A stretch of DNA of 38,171 nt, taken from NCBI RefSeq assembly GCF_900167335.1, contig NZ_FUXI01000002.1, positions 1 to 38,171 on the forward strand. The letters are read 5' to 3'. This document shows, piece after piece, positions 8,419 to 18,162 of this stretch. This DNA comes from Pilibacter termitis. Lineage in GTDB: Bacteria > Bacillota > Bacilli > Lactobacillales > Streptococcaceae. Every line of letters starts with the position of its first letter. Positions within the stretch are counted from its first letter, which is position 1. The notes below the pieces were generated by a model, which saw only the letters and a list, made by a program, of their open reading frames with translations, was not told where the DNA came from and searched no databases. The position numbers were made by a program, and so were the translations under genes.

Positions 8419-10518
8419 ATGGAAACAAGAAAAATAAAAGAAAAAGTTCTTGTATCTTTTGCCTTTATTGGTTTTATCTCCGTGGTTGCTTTTGGGTTAG
8501 TAGCTGGTGCGAATACGTTGATTCCCTCTGATGCCGTACTTGATAGCACAACGGATCGTGTGATTACGATTAGTAAAATCAAAGGCGGAAGTGGCAGTCC
8601 TGATAGTCAATCTCTTGTCGGTGTGACAGGCGACAATGACGCAATCAATGCGATTTTAGGCAATGGTTGGCAAGTGGATAACACGGGAAGTCCAACAACG
8701 TATCGCATTAGCAAGCTAAAGATGAATGCAGCAAATACCGCTCCCGCTGAAAGTCCGCTCAATTATACGGTGATTGACTTTATTGACGTAACAACAAGTG
8801 GCGGGAATGCACAGTTGAATCTAGGAAGTCCGACACATCACGTGCCTGATGTAGAGGCAAAAGGTTTCTACACGCTAGATTATCAAGGAAACGCAGTGGC
8901 AGAAGGAGATGAAGATACAGGAACACCAGACGGGTATTATCTCATTGAAGAACAAAACGCAACTTCTGGAAGTCGTGCGTATCGTGGGTATCTTACCATG
9001 CCAAATGTCCAAGAAATAGATGACGGCACAGGTCACAGCAAAGGACAAATCATCTACGACGTGCATTTATTCCCTAAAGTAGTCAAAGAAGTGAGTTTTG
9101 GTTTTTCTACGGCGGTGAATATTTTAAATACTGACGGTACGACAATGGATAGATTTGCAGATAAAGATGTTTGGCTACATGATACAGTTGCCAATGGCGA
9201 TTCAAATAATTGGACGATATTAGCCAATTACTCTAAGACAACCCTCCAATATATGAGAGCGTCAAACGGAAATGCGATTTATATGGGATTTGACGGAGTT
9301 TATTCCAATAAACATTCTGCTACGAAATCAACTGGAGACTTTACTTGTAGTTTTACTGCTCCAACAGCGGAAGGAACTACTTTTCCTGACAACGCAAATA
9401 TTTCAAATAATTACCCTGCAGATTGGAAAGGTTCCGTTGGCTTATTGATTACCAATTTGAATGACGACACGTATGAGTATATTAGCTTTGGGAAAGTCGT
9501 TTATGATGCTCAGGGAGATAGTAGCTCACACGTGAACACAGTCACTTACAACGGTGTTAGTTGGTCATTTAATGGTTATAACGCACATGCATGGTGGGGA
9601 ACAAATAGTGCAATGGTAGGGATTCCTGCTTCATGGGGAGATGCTACTCACCTAGGGGTCAACAATAAGCTCGGCGATAAATATGCAGGGATTGACCTAA
9701 CAGATCCTGCACAAGGGTATAAAGTGCAAGTGTGTGCCACGATACGATTTACTACGCTTGGTTATCCATTTACACCAGAATACCTCAGTACAGGAGGAAG
9801 TCTTGCAGACAAACCAGTTCACCCTTATGAACTTGGAGCGTATGTAGTCGACACTAGTGGAAGTCCTGCTATTACGACATTTGATACAGATGCTACAAAT
9901 GGCTTGCCAACAGGATTCCCACAAGCAGCAGACGGTTACAAGACACAAGACAATCCAAATGGTGTATTTCTAGATCGTGCGTATATTACCACGGGAAGTT
10001 TGAATGCGGACAAAATCAATAGCAACGGCAGTGATTTGACGGGGGCGAAATTCCTCTTGAAAGTCAAAGACACGCACGGGGCAAATCCAGCAGTTGAGGG
10101 GCAATATATCTCAAGAGGAACGGGGAATGGGGCAATTACCTACACTGCAACAAAAGCAAGTGGAACAGCTCTTACAAGTGGAGCGTGGTTGACGAACAGC
10201 GGTGCAAGTGCCAATACTCTTCAAGGGTATTTCCAAATGCCGGGAATTGATCCTGACTGGGATTATGAACTCGAAGAAACCACAGCACCAGACACGTATC
10301 AATTGCTCAGCAAACCACTTTTAATCCCGAGTGCAAATATTTCAACGGAACGCTTTGTGACGGATGAAACAAACGGGGATTATATCAAGGTGGTCAACAT
10401 CAAGAAAATGATTTTGCCAGTAACAGGTGGCATTGGTCTTGGCTTGATTGTCTTGGTAGGATTGACATTTATCTTTATAGGGGGGCTAAACAAAAAACGA
10501 ATGAAAGGGAGTGAGTAG
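8419..10518 (+). CDS. Pilin-like LPVTGG protein 2 of 5
   Basis: A 699-residue precursor: signal peptide (about 1-32), conserved mature start DRVITISKIKGGSGS, pilin motif HLFPK (218-220), a block WLHDTVANG shared by all five paralogues, a NPNGV-x5-YITTGSLNADKINSNG stretch, then the C-terminal prealbumin-like domain with GAKFLLKVKDTHG, E-box YELEETTAPDTYQLL and VVNIKK, and LPVTGG at 666-671 with membrane segment and basic tail. I place the start at ATG 8419, preceded by GGCGGTGA, instead of the GTG nine bases upstream. It starts 12 bp after the preceding stop. It is closest to proteins 3 and 4, so this trio reflects more recent duplication. Its final codons for KGSE (AAA GGG AGT GAG) also serve as ribosome binding site for the next gene. 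Confidence 0.85.
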   Translation: METRKIKEKVLVSFAFIGFISVVAFGLVAGANTLIPSDAVLDSTTDRVITISKIKGGSGSPDSQSLVGVTGDNDAINAILGNGWQVDNTGSPTTYRISKLKMNAANTAPAESPLNYTVIDFIDVTTSGGNAQLNLGSPTHHVPDVEAKGFYTLDYQGNAVAEGDEDTGTPDGYYLIEEQNATSGSRAYRGYLTMPNVQEIDDGTGHSKGQIIYDVHLFPKVVKEVSFGFSTAVNILNTDGTTMDRFADKDVWLHDTVANGDSNNWTILANYSKTTLQYMRASNGNAIYMGFDGVYSNKHSATKSTGDFTCSFTAPTAEGTTFPDNANISNNYPADWKGSVGLLITNLNDDTYEYISFGKVVYDAQGDSSSHVNTVTYNGVSWSFNGYNAHAWWGTNSAMVGIPASWGDATHLGVNNKLGDKYAGIDLTDPAQGYKVQVCATIRFTTLGYPFTPEYLSTGGSLADKPVHPYELGAYVVDTSGSPAITTFDTDATNGLPTGFPQAADGYKTQDNPNGVFLDRAYITTGSLNADKINSNGSDLTGAKFLLKVKDTHGANPAVEGQYISRGTGNGAITYTATKASGTALTSGAWLTNSGASANTLQGYFQMPGIDPDWDYELEETTAPDTYQLLSKPLLIPSANISTERFVTDETNGDYIKVVNIKKMILPVTGGIGLGLIVLVGLTFIFIGGLNKKRMKGSE

Positions 10519-10519
10519 A

Positions 10520-12622
10520 ATGAAAATGACGAAACAGAGATTTGTTTACAGTATAGGCTCATTCTTTCTCTTTCTTGCGTGTGTGCTAATGCCTCTTACA
10601 AGTTTTGCCAATAGCTTTGTACCACAAGATGCCATGCTTGATAAGACGACAGATCGCAAAATCACTATTGCACGCATTAAAGGAGGGAGTGGCTCTCTTG
10701 ACAGTGCAAGTCTTGTCGATGTCGAAACCGACCGCAGTGCGATTAACGGAATTTTAACAGGCGGCTGGGAAGTGGATAATGAGGGAGACGCTGTAACGTA
10801 TCGCATTAGCAAGTTACGCATGAACACTCCAAACACGCTACCAGTGGATACGAACTTTTCTATTATTGGCAGTGTGGAAATTACGACAAGTGGCGGAATT
10901 GCTGAAGTAAATCTCGGAAGTGAAACCACTCACATTGCAGCTTTAGAAAGTGAAGGTTTTTATACAAAAGACTTGGACGGAACGGTTGCGGATAGTATGG
11001 AGAAAGGGACTCCAGACGGCTTTTATCTCATTGAAGAGCTAGACGTGCCAGACGGAAAAATGCCTTATCGCCAATTTATCAGTATGCCATTTGTTCAAGA
11101 AATTGATGACGGTGCAGGAGAAAGCAAAGGAAGAATTGTCTATGACGTGCATATCTTCCCGAAAGCAGTACAACAAGTGAGCTTTGGTTTTTCTACTGCG
11201 GTGAATATCCTCACAAAATCAGGTGTACCAACGACTCGTTTTGCAGACAAAACCGTATGGACTCATGATACAGTTGCAAACAACAGCGAAAATGTCTGGA
11301 CGATTTTCGGTAATTTCTCAAAAACGACATTGGCAAACACTCGAAGTAATGCGAACCCTATGTATATCGCTTGGGATAGTATATACAGTAACAAACACTC
11401 TACCGTTGCCTCAGGGCAAGGAAACTACGGTGTTGGTTACGGTGTAGCCATACCAAGTGAGGGAACTGGATTTTCTGATGCGGACAAAGGTAAGATTTCA
11501 AACGGTTGGACTTCAGGGTGGAAAAATGCTGGAAACAATAGTGTTGGACTTCTCATTACCAATCTCAATGACGGAACGTATGAGTATATCAATTTTGGTA
11601 GTGTAGCCTATCCAGACACTACGGCGAAACAGCAAACAGTGACAATCACCTACAACACGGTTTCTTGGACATTGAACACCTACAACAATCCAGATTGGGC
11701 AACAAACAACAGTGCAGGAATTAGCGTTCCAGCCAGTTGGGGAGATGCCAATCATTTAGGAGTGAACAACAAACTAGGTGACAAATACCAAGGAATTGAC
11801 CTAACCGATCCGTCTCAAGGATACAAAGTGCAAATCGCAGTGAGCTATAATCTCATTCAAAAAGGGGTGTACTTTAGCCAAGAATATCTTGGTACAGGAG
11901 GGATACTTGCAAACAATCCATTCCACCCGTATGAAGTAGGATTTTATATGGTTGACGACACTGGAAGTCATGCGATTACGACCTTTGGTATTGACAACGA
12001 AGTCGCAAATGGTTTGTCACAAGGCTTTGCACAAGCAGCAGACGGTTTGAAAACACAAGACAATCCAAACGGTGTATTCCTAGAACGTGCGTATGTTACC
12101 ACAGGAAGTTTGAACGCAGACAAAGTCAATAGCAATGATAATGATTTGACAGGAGCAAAATTCGTCTTGAAAGTCAAAGACACACATGGCGAAAATGCAA
12201 GTGTTGAGGGCAAATATGTTCAAAGAGACGGCACTGGTGCGATTAGCTATGACACAAAAGCAAACGCAACAGCAATGACAAGTGGTTCATGGCTTGCCAA
12301 CGCTGGCTCAACAGCCAACACGCTCTTAGGCTATTTCCAAATGCCCGGCATTGATCCTGATTGGGATTATGAACTCGAAGAAACGACTGCTCCAGACACG
12401 TATCAATTGCTCAGCAAACCACTTCTCATTCCGAGTACAAACATTTCGGCTGAACGTTTTGTAACAGATGAGGCAAGTGGCGACTATATCAAAGTAGTCA
12501 ATATCAAAAAAATGCTTTTACCAGTAACTGGGGGCGTTGGTCTCGGGTTACTCATTGTAGTCGGTCTTTTGCTCGTTATTATCGGTCAGAAGAAAAAGAA
12601 CAGCCTGAAAGGAAGTGAGTAG
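10520..12622 (+). CDS. Pilin-like LPVTGG protein 3 of 5
   Basis: A 700-residue precursor with signal peptide (about 1-30, ending SFA), DRKITIARIKGGSGS at the mature N-terminus, pilin motif HIFPK (213-215), the HDTVANN block, the prealbumin-like C-terminal domain (GAKFVLKVKDTHG, E-box YELEETTAPDTYQLL, VVNIKK) and LPVTGG at 667-672. The C-terminal 200 residues are nearly the same as in protein 2, while the central region (about 230-400) is more diverged, as expected if the exposed face is the variable part. The start at ATG 10520 lies one base after the upstream TAG, with AAAGGGAGTGAG overlapping the upstream coding end. The gene itself again ends in codons for KGSE, which act as Shine-Dalgarno sequence for the following gene. 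Confidence 0.85.
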   Translation: MKMTKQRFVYSIGSFFLFLACVLMPLTSFANSFVPQDAMLDKTTDRKITIARIKGGSGSLDSASLVDVETDRSAINGILTGGWEVDNEGDAVTYRISKLRMNTPNTLPVDTNFSIIGSVEITTSGGIAEVNLGSETTHIAALESEGFYTKDLDGTVADSMEKGTPDGFYLIEELDVPDGKMPYRQFISMPFVQEIDDGAGESKGRIVYDVHIFPKAVQQVSFGFSTAVNILTKSGVPTTRFADKTVWTHDTVANNSENVWTIFGNFSKTTLANTRSNANPMYIAWDSIYSNKHSTVASGQGNYGVGYGVAIPSEGTGFSDADKGKISNGWTSGWKNAGNNSVGLLITNLNDGTYEYINFGSVAYPDTTAKQQTVTITYNTVSWTLNTYNNPDWATNNSAGISVPASWGDANHLGVNNKLGDKYQGIDLTDPSQGYKVQIAVSYNLIQKGVYFSQEYLGTGGILANNPFHPYEVGFYMVDDTGSHAITTFGIDNEVANGLSQGFAQAADGLKTQDNPNGVFLERAYVTTGSLNADKVNSNDNDLTGAKFVLKVKDTHGENASVEGKYVQRDGTGAISYDTKANATAMTSGSWLANAGSTANTLLGYFQMPGIDPDWDYELEETTAPDTYQLLSKPLLIPSTNISAERFVTDEASGDYIKVVNIKKMLLPVTGGVGLGLLIVVGLLLVIIGQKKKNSLKGSE

Positions 12623-12623
12623 C

Positions 12624-14753
12624 GTGAAGAAAAGAAAAAATAGAGTGGGTGGAGTTCTCGGATTTGTTCTACTCCTTGCCTGTTTTCTTTCTCCAATGGC
12701 GAGTAAGGCAAATTCTCTTGTACCACAAGATGCCCTTTTAGACAATTCGACGGATCGTGTGATTACGATTGCTCGCATAAAAGGTGGCAATGGTACACTT
12801 GATAGCTCATCTATTGTAGCAGCCCAAGGGGATGCAAGTGCGATGAATGGTGTATTGACTGGCGGTTGGCAAGTGGATAATGCGGGAAGTGCCGCAACGT
12901 ATCGCATTAGCAAACTGCACGTCAATGCAGCAAATACCGCACCAGTTGACAATCCAATCAACTATACAGTGATTGGCAGTGTAGAAATTACAACGAGTGG
13001 TGGAATTGCCGAGATTAATCTCGGTAGTCCCACTCACCACGCAAGTGCCATTCAAGACGAAGGTTTCTACACAAAAGACCCTCAAGGTACTCCAATGGAT
13101 GCAGGAGATGAGGACAAGGGTAGTCCAGACGGCTATTATCTTGTAGAGGCAGCCGACACAGCACAAGGAAGTTTAGGGTATCGTGAATTTGTAACCGTTC
13201 CATTTGTAAGAGAAGTAGATGACGGAGGCGGTCATAGCAAAGGTGAAATCACCTACAACATCCACCTCTTTCCAAAAGTGGTGAAAACAATCAATATGGA
13301 ATTTCAAACAGCGGTCAACATTTTACAATCGGACGGAAAAACACCTTACCAACCAAGATTTGCCGACAAATCTGTTTGGCAACATGACACAGTAGCAAAT
13401 GGTTCAACGAATACTTGGACGTTAATGGCGAATTATTCTAAGAGCATTATTGGTTTAATGCAAGACCCCGGAACGAGTGATCCTGCTAATTTCTTGAATC
13501 TCTATCATATCGGACTAGGGTGGGATCCTCGCTATCAAACAGCGGAAAGTACGGTAAATACCAATGACTACAACGCACTATTTACCAAATCAACAGACGG
13601 AAATATTAGCAATACTTTCCAACCGGGTGCTATGTCTATCGGTATTTTGATTACCAATCTCAATGACGACACCTACGAATATTTCGATTGTGGGAAAGTC
13701 ACTTATACGAGCAGTCCACCACAACAACTTTCTACGAGCTTTAAGTATGGTGGGGTCACATTTAACTATCGTTCTTATTCTGGTACACAAACATTGAGTA
13801 ATGGTACAGCAACTTATGGTATTGCCATACCAAGAGAATGGTCAGATGCCAATCACTTTGGCGTGAACAATCCATTTGGCGACAAATACAAAGGAATTGA
13901 TTTAGCCGACGCAAAACAAGGCTATCAAATCCAAGTGTGTTTGAATATCATTGCACAAGTAAACGGACGTGATTTTGCCGCACAACGACTTGCCACAGGA
14001 GGCACGCTTGACGGCAAACCTGCAAGACCTTATGCGTGCGGTTGGTATATGAGTGCAAATACACCAAATATTTTAGCTGTTACTCCGTGGGGTGGTGGCA
14101 AAGATGCCGTAGGAAATGGCTTGCCAGCAGGTACGGTAAATGGTGATGACGGAGCAAAAAGCGACACGAATCCAAACGGTGTATTCACCAAACAAGCCTA
14201 TATCACCACAGGACAAATCAACGCTCGCAAGATTAATAGCAATGGCAATGATTTGACAGGAGCAAAATTCAAATTGCGGGTGAAAGATACACATGGTGAA
14301 AATACGGCAGTAGAAGGGCAATATGTCGTGAGAAATGGCGATGCGGTATTAGCAAATGGTACAGGTGTCTTGACGTACACGGCAACTCAGGCGAGTGGAA
14401 CAACATTCACCTCAGGAGATACCACAATAGCTGGCGTTGTAGCAAGTGGATTTGACCCAATTGGCATTGATCCAGATTGGGATTATGAACTCATTGAAAC
14501 GACTGCTCCAGACACGTATCAATTGCTCAGCAAACCGATGTTAATTCCAAGTACAAATGTATCACAAGTGCTTTATGAAACAGATTTAGCAAATGATAGT
14601 TTAGTCAAGGTAGTCAATATTAAGAAGATGATTTTACCAGTAACAGGGGGCATTGGAATAGGTGTTATCGTTTTGATAGGCATTATTCTTACGATAGTAG
14701 GCTTTCATGGTAAAAGAAAACTCATACAGACAGAAAGGAGTGAGCTTACATGA
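12624..14753 (+). CDS. Pilin-like LPVTGG protein 4 of 5
   Basis: A 709-residue precursor, most likely starting at GTG 12624, one base after the upstream TAG and 5-6 nt after AAAGGAAGTGA; this mirrors the arrangement at the previous gene. Features are a signal peptide (about 1-29), DRVITIARIKGGNGT, pilin motif HLFPK (216-218), QHDTVANGS, a diverged central region, the prealbumin-like domain (GAKFKLRVKDTHG, E-box YELIETTAPDTYQLL, VVNIKK) and LPVTGG (671-676) followed by a longer polar tail than in proteins 2 and 3. Its stop overlaps the next ATG by 4 bp. Grouping by sequence is with proteins 2 and 3. Confidence 0.85.
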   Translation: MKKRKNRVGGVLGFVLLLACFLSPMASKANSLVPQDALLDNSTDRVITIARIKGGNGTLDSSSIVAAQGDASAMNGVLTGGWQVDNAGSAATYRISKLHVNAANTAPVDNPINYTVIGSVEITTSGGIAEINLGSPTHHASAIQDEGFYTKDPQGTPMDAGDEDKGSPDGYYLVEAADTAQGSLGYREFVTVPFVREVDDGGGHSKGEITYNIHLFPKVVKTINMEFQTAVNILQSDGKTPYQPRFADKSVWQHDTVANGSTNTWTLMANYSKSIIGLMQDPGTSDPANFLNLYHIGLGWDPRYQTAESTVNTNDYNALFTKSTDGNISNTFQPGAMSIGILITNLNDDTYEYFDCGKVTYTSSPPQQLSTSFKYGGVTFNYRSYSGTQTLSNGTATYGIAIPREWSDANHFGVNNPFGDKYKGIDLADAKQGYQIQVCLNIIAQVNGRDFAAQRLATGGTLDGKPARPYACGWYMSANTPNILAVTPWGGGKDAVGNGLPAGTVNGDDGAKSDTNPNGVFTKQAYITTGQINARKINSNGNDLTGAKFKLRVKDTHGENTAVEGQYVVRNGDAVLANGTGVLTYTATQASGTTFTSGDTTIAGVVASGFDPIGIDPDWDYELIETTAPDTYQLLSKPMLIPSTNVSQVLYETDLANDSLVKVVNIKKMILPVTGGIGIGVIVLIGIILTIVGFHGKRKLIQTERSELT

Positions 14754-16855
14754 ATTACTCAAAAAAATTATTTTTCGCAAATGTCCTAATGGCAACAGGA
14801 TTGGTTGTGAGTCTCTTTTCCAGCGTTGCCTATGCAGTAGATGTGCCTGCGAATGCACGCATTAGCCCAGATGCTGAACGCGAAATTACTCTTACACGTA
14901 TCGAGGGAGGAAGTGGCTCTCTTAGCACGGCTGCCTTGATAGACGGAGCTTCTGCATTGTCAGGAGGCTGGAGTGTAGTGGCAGATGATGATACCACTTA
15001 TACGGTCACCAAGGTGAAACTCAATGACGGAGCAGAAACGCCAAGTGATAACGGGACAAGCGATGACGGTGCGAATTATACCAAACTAACCTCAAAAGAT
15101 TATACAGCAAGTGGTGGAACGGCAAACATTCCACTCGGTAGTGGAGTAACTCATAGAGACCCCACAGAAGTACCAGCAGATTGGTACACAGACAATCCAA
15201 ACGGTACCAATGACGCAGACGATCCAAAACCTACTGCTCAACCTGACGGATTCTACCTTATCGAAGAAAAAGTCTTGCCTGGTGAAACAATCGAACATGA
15301 AGTGTATCGTGGATTTATCAGTGTACCATTTATGGCGGAAATAGATGACGGCAATGGAAACTCTGCTGTTCAAGCAGTGTATGACATTCATCTTTTCCCT
15401 AAAAATGTACCTGTTGCAGGATTTGCTTTCCACAGCTATGTCAACATCTTCAAACCAGACGGCACAGCAACAGATAGATTCCAAGCAGTGAACAATAGCT
15501 ATGCTCATTGGCTAAAAGACAGCGTAGCAAACAACCAAACAAATGTCTGGACGATGACAGCAAATATCAACAACGCTATGTTGGATAAATTTACTGGTAC
15601 AGATACGAACTCTACTGTAAGTGTTGGTTATATACCAGTTTGGAATGACCTTTCCACTCTTGGTGGCGAAGCGACAACAAATCACACATGGCCAACTACT
15701 CCGTCTCCCGCAGCAAGAGATGCTCAAATCACGCATACGACACAAGTGGCAACAAGCGGTGTATTCCCTGTTCACTTTATCGTGACGAACAACCAAACAG
15801 GTGAAAAGAAATTCATTCCAACAACGTACAAGAGCGGAAGTCTTAGCACAAACAACTCAACGCAACAAATTGTCTCAACAGTGAACGGGCTTGACATTAC
15901 GTTTATGTACTACAACAAAGTAACGGCTAGTGTCGGAGCTGGTTATGTTTGTCAATTGCTCAAAGGAAGTATACCAAATCTTCAACAAGCACTTGATTAT
16001 ACAAACAAAACAGGCACTGACTTTGACGGATTGAACATACTTGACCCTAGTAGCAACATGACCGTAGAATTTGCTTTCTCTGTACCGATGACAACGAGTG
16101 GACAAAAATTCAATCAAGAATTTATCGGTGTAGGCGGAGTGTTTGAAACGTACCCTGTTCGTCCAATGGAAATTGGTATTTATCTATTGGAAGTAGGTGC
16201 AAGAGCGATTACGACATTTGGTACGGGCAACGCTCAATCTAATGGATTTAGCGGTGACGGTGCAGGTCGTGATGACGGGGTGAGAGATGCTACTACCAAT
16301 CCAAACGGTGTATTAGTAGACCGTGCGGAAATTGATACAGGTAGCTTTAACGCAATCAAGACAGACGGACTTGGCAATCCATTGAGTGGAGCGAAATTCA
16401 AACTTCGTGTAAAAGACACACATGGAATTGCTTCTGCAAACGAAGGCAAATATGTCTCTTTTAACTCTTCAAATGGTGCTGTCGGCTATGAAAGTGACGT
16501 TGCAAAAGGTTTTGAATTGAGTTCAAAAGACGGTGTAGGTGCAAATATTCTTGGTCAAGTACAACAGCTTGGAATTAACCCTCAATTTGATTACGAATTA
16601 GTTGAAACAACAGCTCCAACAGGCTATCAACTACTCGCAAAACCAATGTTGATTCCAGCAGCAAACATTTCTCATGAAATGTGGGTAACAGATCAAACGA
16701 ACGATTCACTTGTTCAAATCGTCAACCTCAAAGCAACCGTTCTACCTGTAACAGGGGGAGAAAGTCTCATCATTCTCATTCTCATCGGACTTGCTCTCAC
16801 AGCAATTGGTTACTTTATCAAGAAAAAAGAAAAGGAATTAGAGATGTTAGGATAA
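14750..16855 (+). CDS. Pilin-like LPVTGG protein 5 of 5 (subfamily with protein 1)
   Basis: A 701-residue precursor: signal peptide (about 1-29, ending AYA), mature start DAEREITLTRIEGGSGS, pilin motif HLFPK (216-218), the FHSYVNI block shared with protein 1, the HWLKDSVANN version of the conserved block, a C-terminal prealbumin-like domain (GAKFKLRVKDTHG, E-box YELVETTAPTGYQLL, IVNLK) and LPVTGG (665-670). That the two outer genes of the five resemble each other and the three inner ones resemble each other suggests an original pair later expanded in the middle. GAAAGGAGTGAG before ATG 14750 supports the start. A 13-bp hairpin separates it from the sortase gene downstream. Confidence 0.85.
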   Translation: MNYSKKLFFANVLMATGLVVSLFSSVAYAVDVPANARISPDAEREITLTRIEGGSGSLSTAALIDGASALSGGWSVVADDDTTYTVTKVKLNDGAETPSDNGTSDDGANYTKLTSKDYTASGGTANIPLGSGVTHRDPTEVPADWYTDNPNGTNDADDPKPTAQPDGFYLIEEKVLPGETIEHEVYRGFISVPFMAEIDDGNGNSAVQAVYDIHLFPKNVPVAGFAFHSYVNIFKPDGTATDRFQAVNNSYAHWLKDSVANNQTNVWTMTANINNAMLDKFTGTDTNSTVSVGYIPVWNDLSTLGGEATTNHTWPTTPSPAARDAQITHTTQVATSGVFPVHFIVTNNQTGEKKFIPTTYKSGSLSTNNSTQQIVSTVNGLDITFMYYNKVTASVGAGYVCQLLKGSIPNLQQALDYTNKTGTDFDGLNILDPSSNMTVEFAFSVPMTTSGQKFNQEFIGVGGVFETYPVRPMEIGIYLLEVGARAITTFGTGNAQSNGFSGDGAGRDDGVRDATTNPNGVLVDRAEIDTGSFNAIKTDGLGNPLSGAKFKLRVKDTHGIASANEGKYVSFNSSNGAVGYESDVAKGFELSSKDGVGANILGQVQQLGINPQFDYELVETTAPTGYQLLAKPMLIPAANISHEMWVTDQTNDSLVQIVNLKATVLPVTGGESLIILILIGLALTAIGYFIKKKEKELEMLG

Positions 16856-16878
16856 CGTAAGGGTAGCTTTACTATATA

Positions 16879-16912
16879 GGCTAATTAGAAATGTGGGAGT
16901 TTCTAATTAGCC
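16879..16912 (+). terminator. 13-bp hairpin between pilins and sortase of locus I, followed by CTACATAG
   Basis: GGCTAATTAGAAA (16879-16891) pairs perfectly with TTTCTAATTAGCC (16900-16912) around an 8-nt loop. There is no T-tract; ACTACATAG follows. It may reduce sortase expression relative to the pilins, act as a processing or stabilising element, or be a non-canonical terminator. Confidence 0.55.
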
Positions 16913-16959
16913 ACTACATAGTATCAATGTTTCAAAATACAAAACGAGAAGGTGAGTCT

Positions 16960-18162
16960 ATGAAACAGTCGAATAAAAAAGAGAAGGAGTACCGCAGACA
17001 TATCCTCATGTCTTGGCTCACCAATCTAATCATTGTGATTGGTCTGGGCTGTCTCCTCTACCCAGTCGTTACTACTTATTTTGAAAATCAGAAAAACAGC
17101 TACGGTAAATTACAACAAATGAGCGAGATTGAACATATGAGTGCCAACGCACTCAAAGCAATGTATAACGATCTCGACCGCTACAACGAGGCACTTTTCG
17201 ACTTAGAGGACAAGAGTTTACCAATGACAAATGTCAAAGACTATGACGATTTGCTCAAAAATTTTGCGATAATGGGAACTCTTGATATTGCAAGTGTGGG
17301 AATCCAAAACTTGCCCTACGTCAAAGATGCCGATGCCCAAGCTCTCGAAGACAAACTAGGGCATTTGAAAGGAACGAGCTTACCAGTAGGTGGAGTGAAC
17401 ACTCACGCCGTTATCGTAGGACATTCTGGTTTGAAGTCAAAAGAGCTATTTACCAATCTTGAAAAGGTGAAAGTGGGGGATACGTTCCACTTGCAGACGG
17501 TCGGCAGAAGTTTGCACTACAAAGTCATTCGCCGAGTGATTGTAGAGCCGACAGACGTGGAAAAGCTCAAAATTGAAAAAGGACGTGATTTAGTTACTCT
17601 TATCACTTGCACACCAATCATGGTCAACTCCCACAGACTGATGATTACAGGCGAACGCTTTGTACCAGATACCGCCAAAACCGAAGAAGTCAAAAAACGT
17701 TGGACACTTAATGACGGTTTACTTGCACTTGTCGGGACAATTGTTTCATGGTGGTTCTTGACATGGATTTTCATCTACCGCAGATTTGTCGGTGTCGTCC
17801 TAGAAGACTCTGATGCCATGGAACCAAGAGCGTTAGTTCGCCTCAACAGAAAAGTAAAATTAGGCGAAGTTCTCGTCATCAAGAGAAAACGCAAGAGAAT
17901 GACCGCAAGAGAACTTGTGAGTATTCTCAATGAAAACTTTGAATATGTAGAAAAAGAAAAACGTAGAAGACTTGTAACGCTTGAGCTAAAAGACATTGAA
18001 AGCGTGCAACTTTACAAAGGAGACAAAATCTGGTTAGCCTTCTTCAAAGACGAAAAACCAGAAAAACTAGAACCCGACAGAGAACAATGGCTAACAGAAG
18101 TCCAACTACGAAGAAGGGAAAGAGAGAGAAAAAGGAGGAGGATGAACCTAGATGATAGATAA
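16960..18162 (+). CDS. Class C-like pilin sortase with long basic cytoplasmic tail
   Basis: A 400-residue protein from ATG 16960 (GAGAAGGTGAG upstream); the frame remains open for 23 more codons upstream, but those run through the hairpin and lack a good binding site. An N-terminal membrane segment (about 18-38) precedes the sortase domain with GTSLPVGGVNTHAVIVGHSGL (His155), TLITC (Cys217) and Arg226 in SHRLMITGER, and a second membrane segment (about 253-272). The pattern is that of pilus-polymerising class C enzymes, but the usual DP(F/W/Y) lid is not seen; KDYDDLL is at about 93-99. The striking feature is a further 128 residues on the cytoplasmic side, rich in Lys/Arg/Glu, including KRKRKR and RRRERERKRRR runs and a short beta-rich middle. 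Pilin sortases usually end soon after the second membrane segment. By position it should polymerise or anchor the five LPVTGG proteins. Confidence 0.85.
   Translation: MKQSNKKEKEYRRHILMSWLTNLIIVIGLGCLLYPVVTTYFENQKNSYGKLQQMSEIEHMSANALKAMYNDLDRYNEALFDLEDKSLPMTNVKDYDDLLKNFAIMGTLDIASVGIQNLPYVKDADAQALEDKLGHLKGTSLPVGGVNTHAVIVGHSGLKSKELFTNLEKVKVGDTFHLQTVGRSLHYKVIRRVIVEPTDVEKLKIEKGRDLVTLITCTPIMVNSHRLMITGERFVPDTAKTEEVKKRWTLNDGLLALVGTIVSWWFLTWIFIYRRFVGVVLEDSDAMEPRALVRLNRKVKLGEVLVIKRKRKRMTARELVSILNENFEYVEKEKRRRLVTLELKDIESVQLYKGDKIWLAFFKDEKPEKLEPDREQWLTEVQLRRRERERKRRRMNLDDR

Noticed and set aside
16891-16959. Upstream extension of the locus I sortase starting MWEFLISHY
   Set aside because: It runs through the right arm of the 13-bp hairpin and lacks a ribosome binding site. 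ATG 16960 has GAGAAGGTGAG and gives a normal membrane-anchored start.
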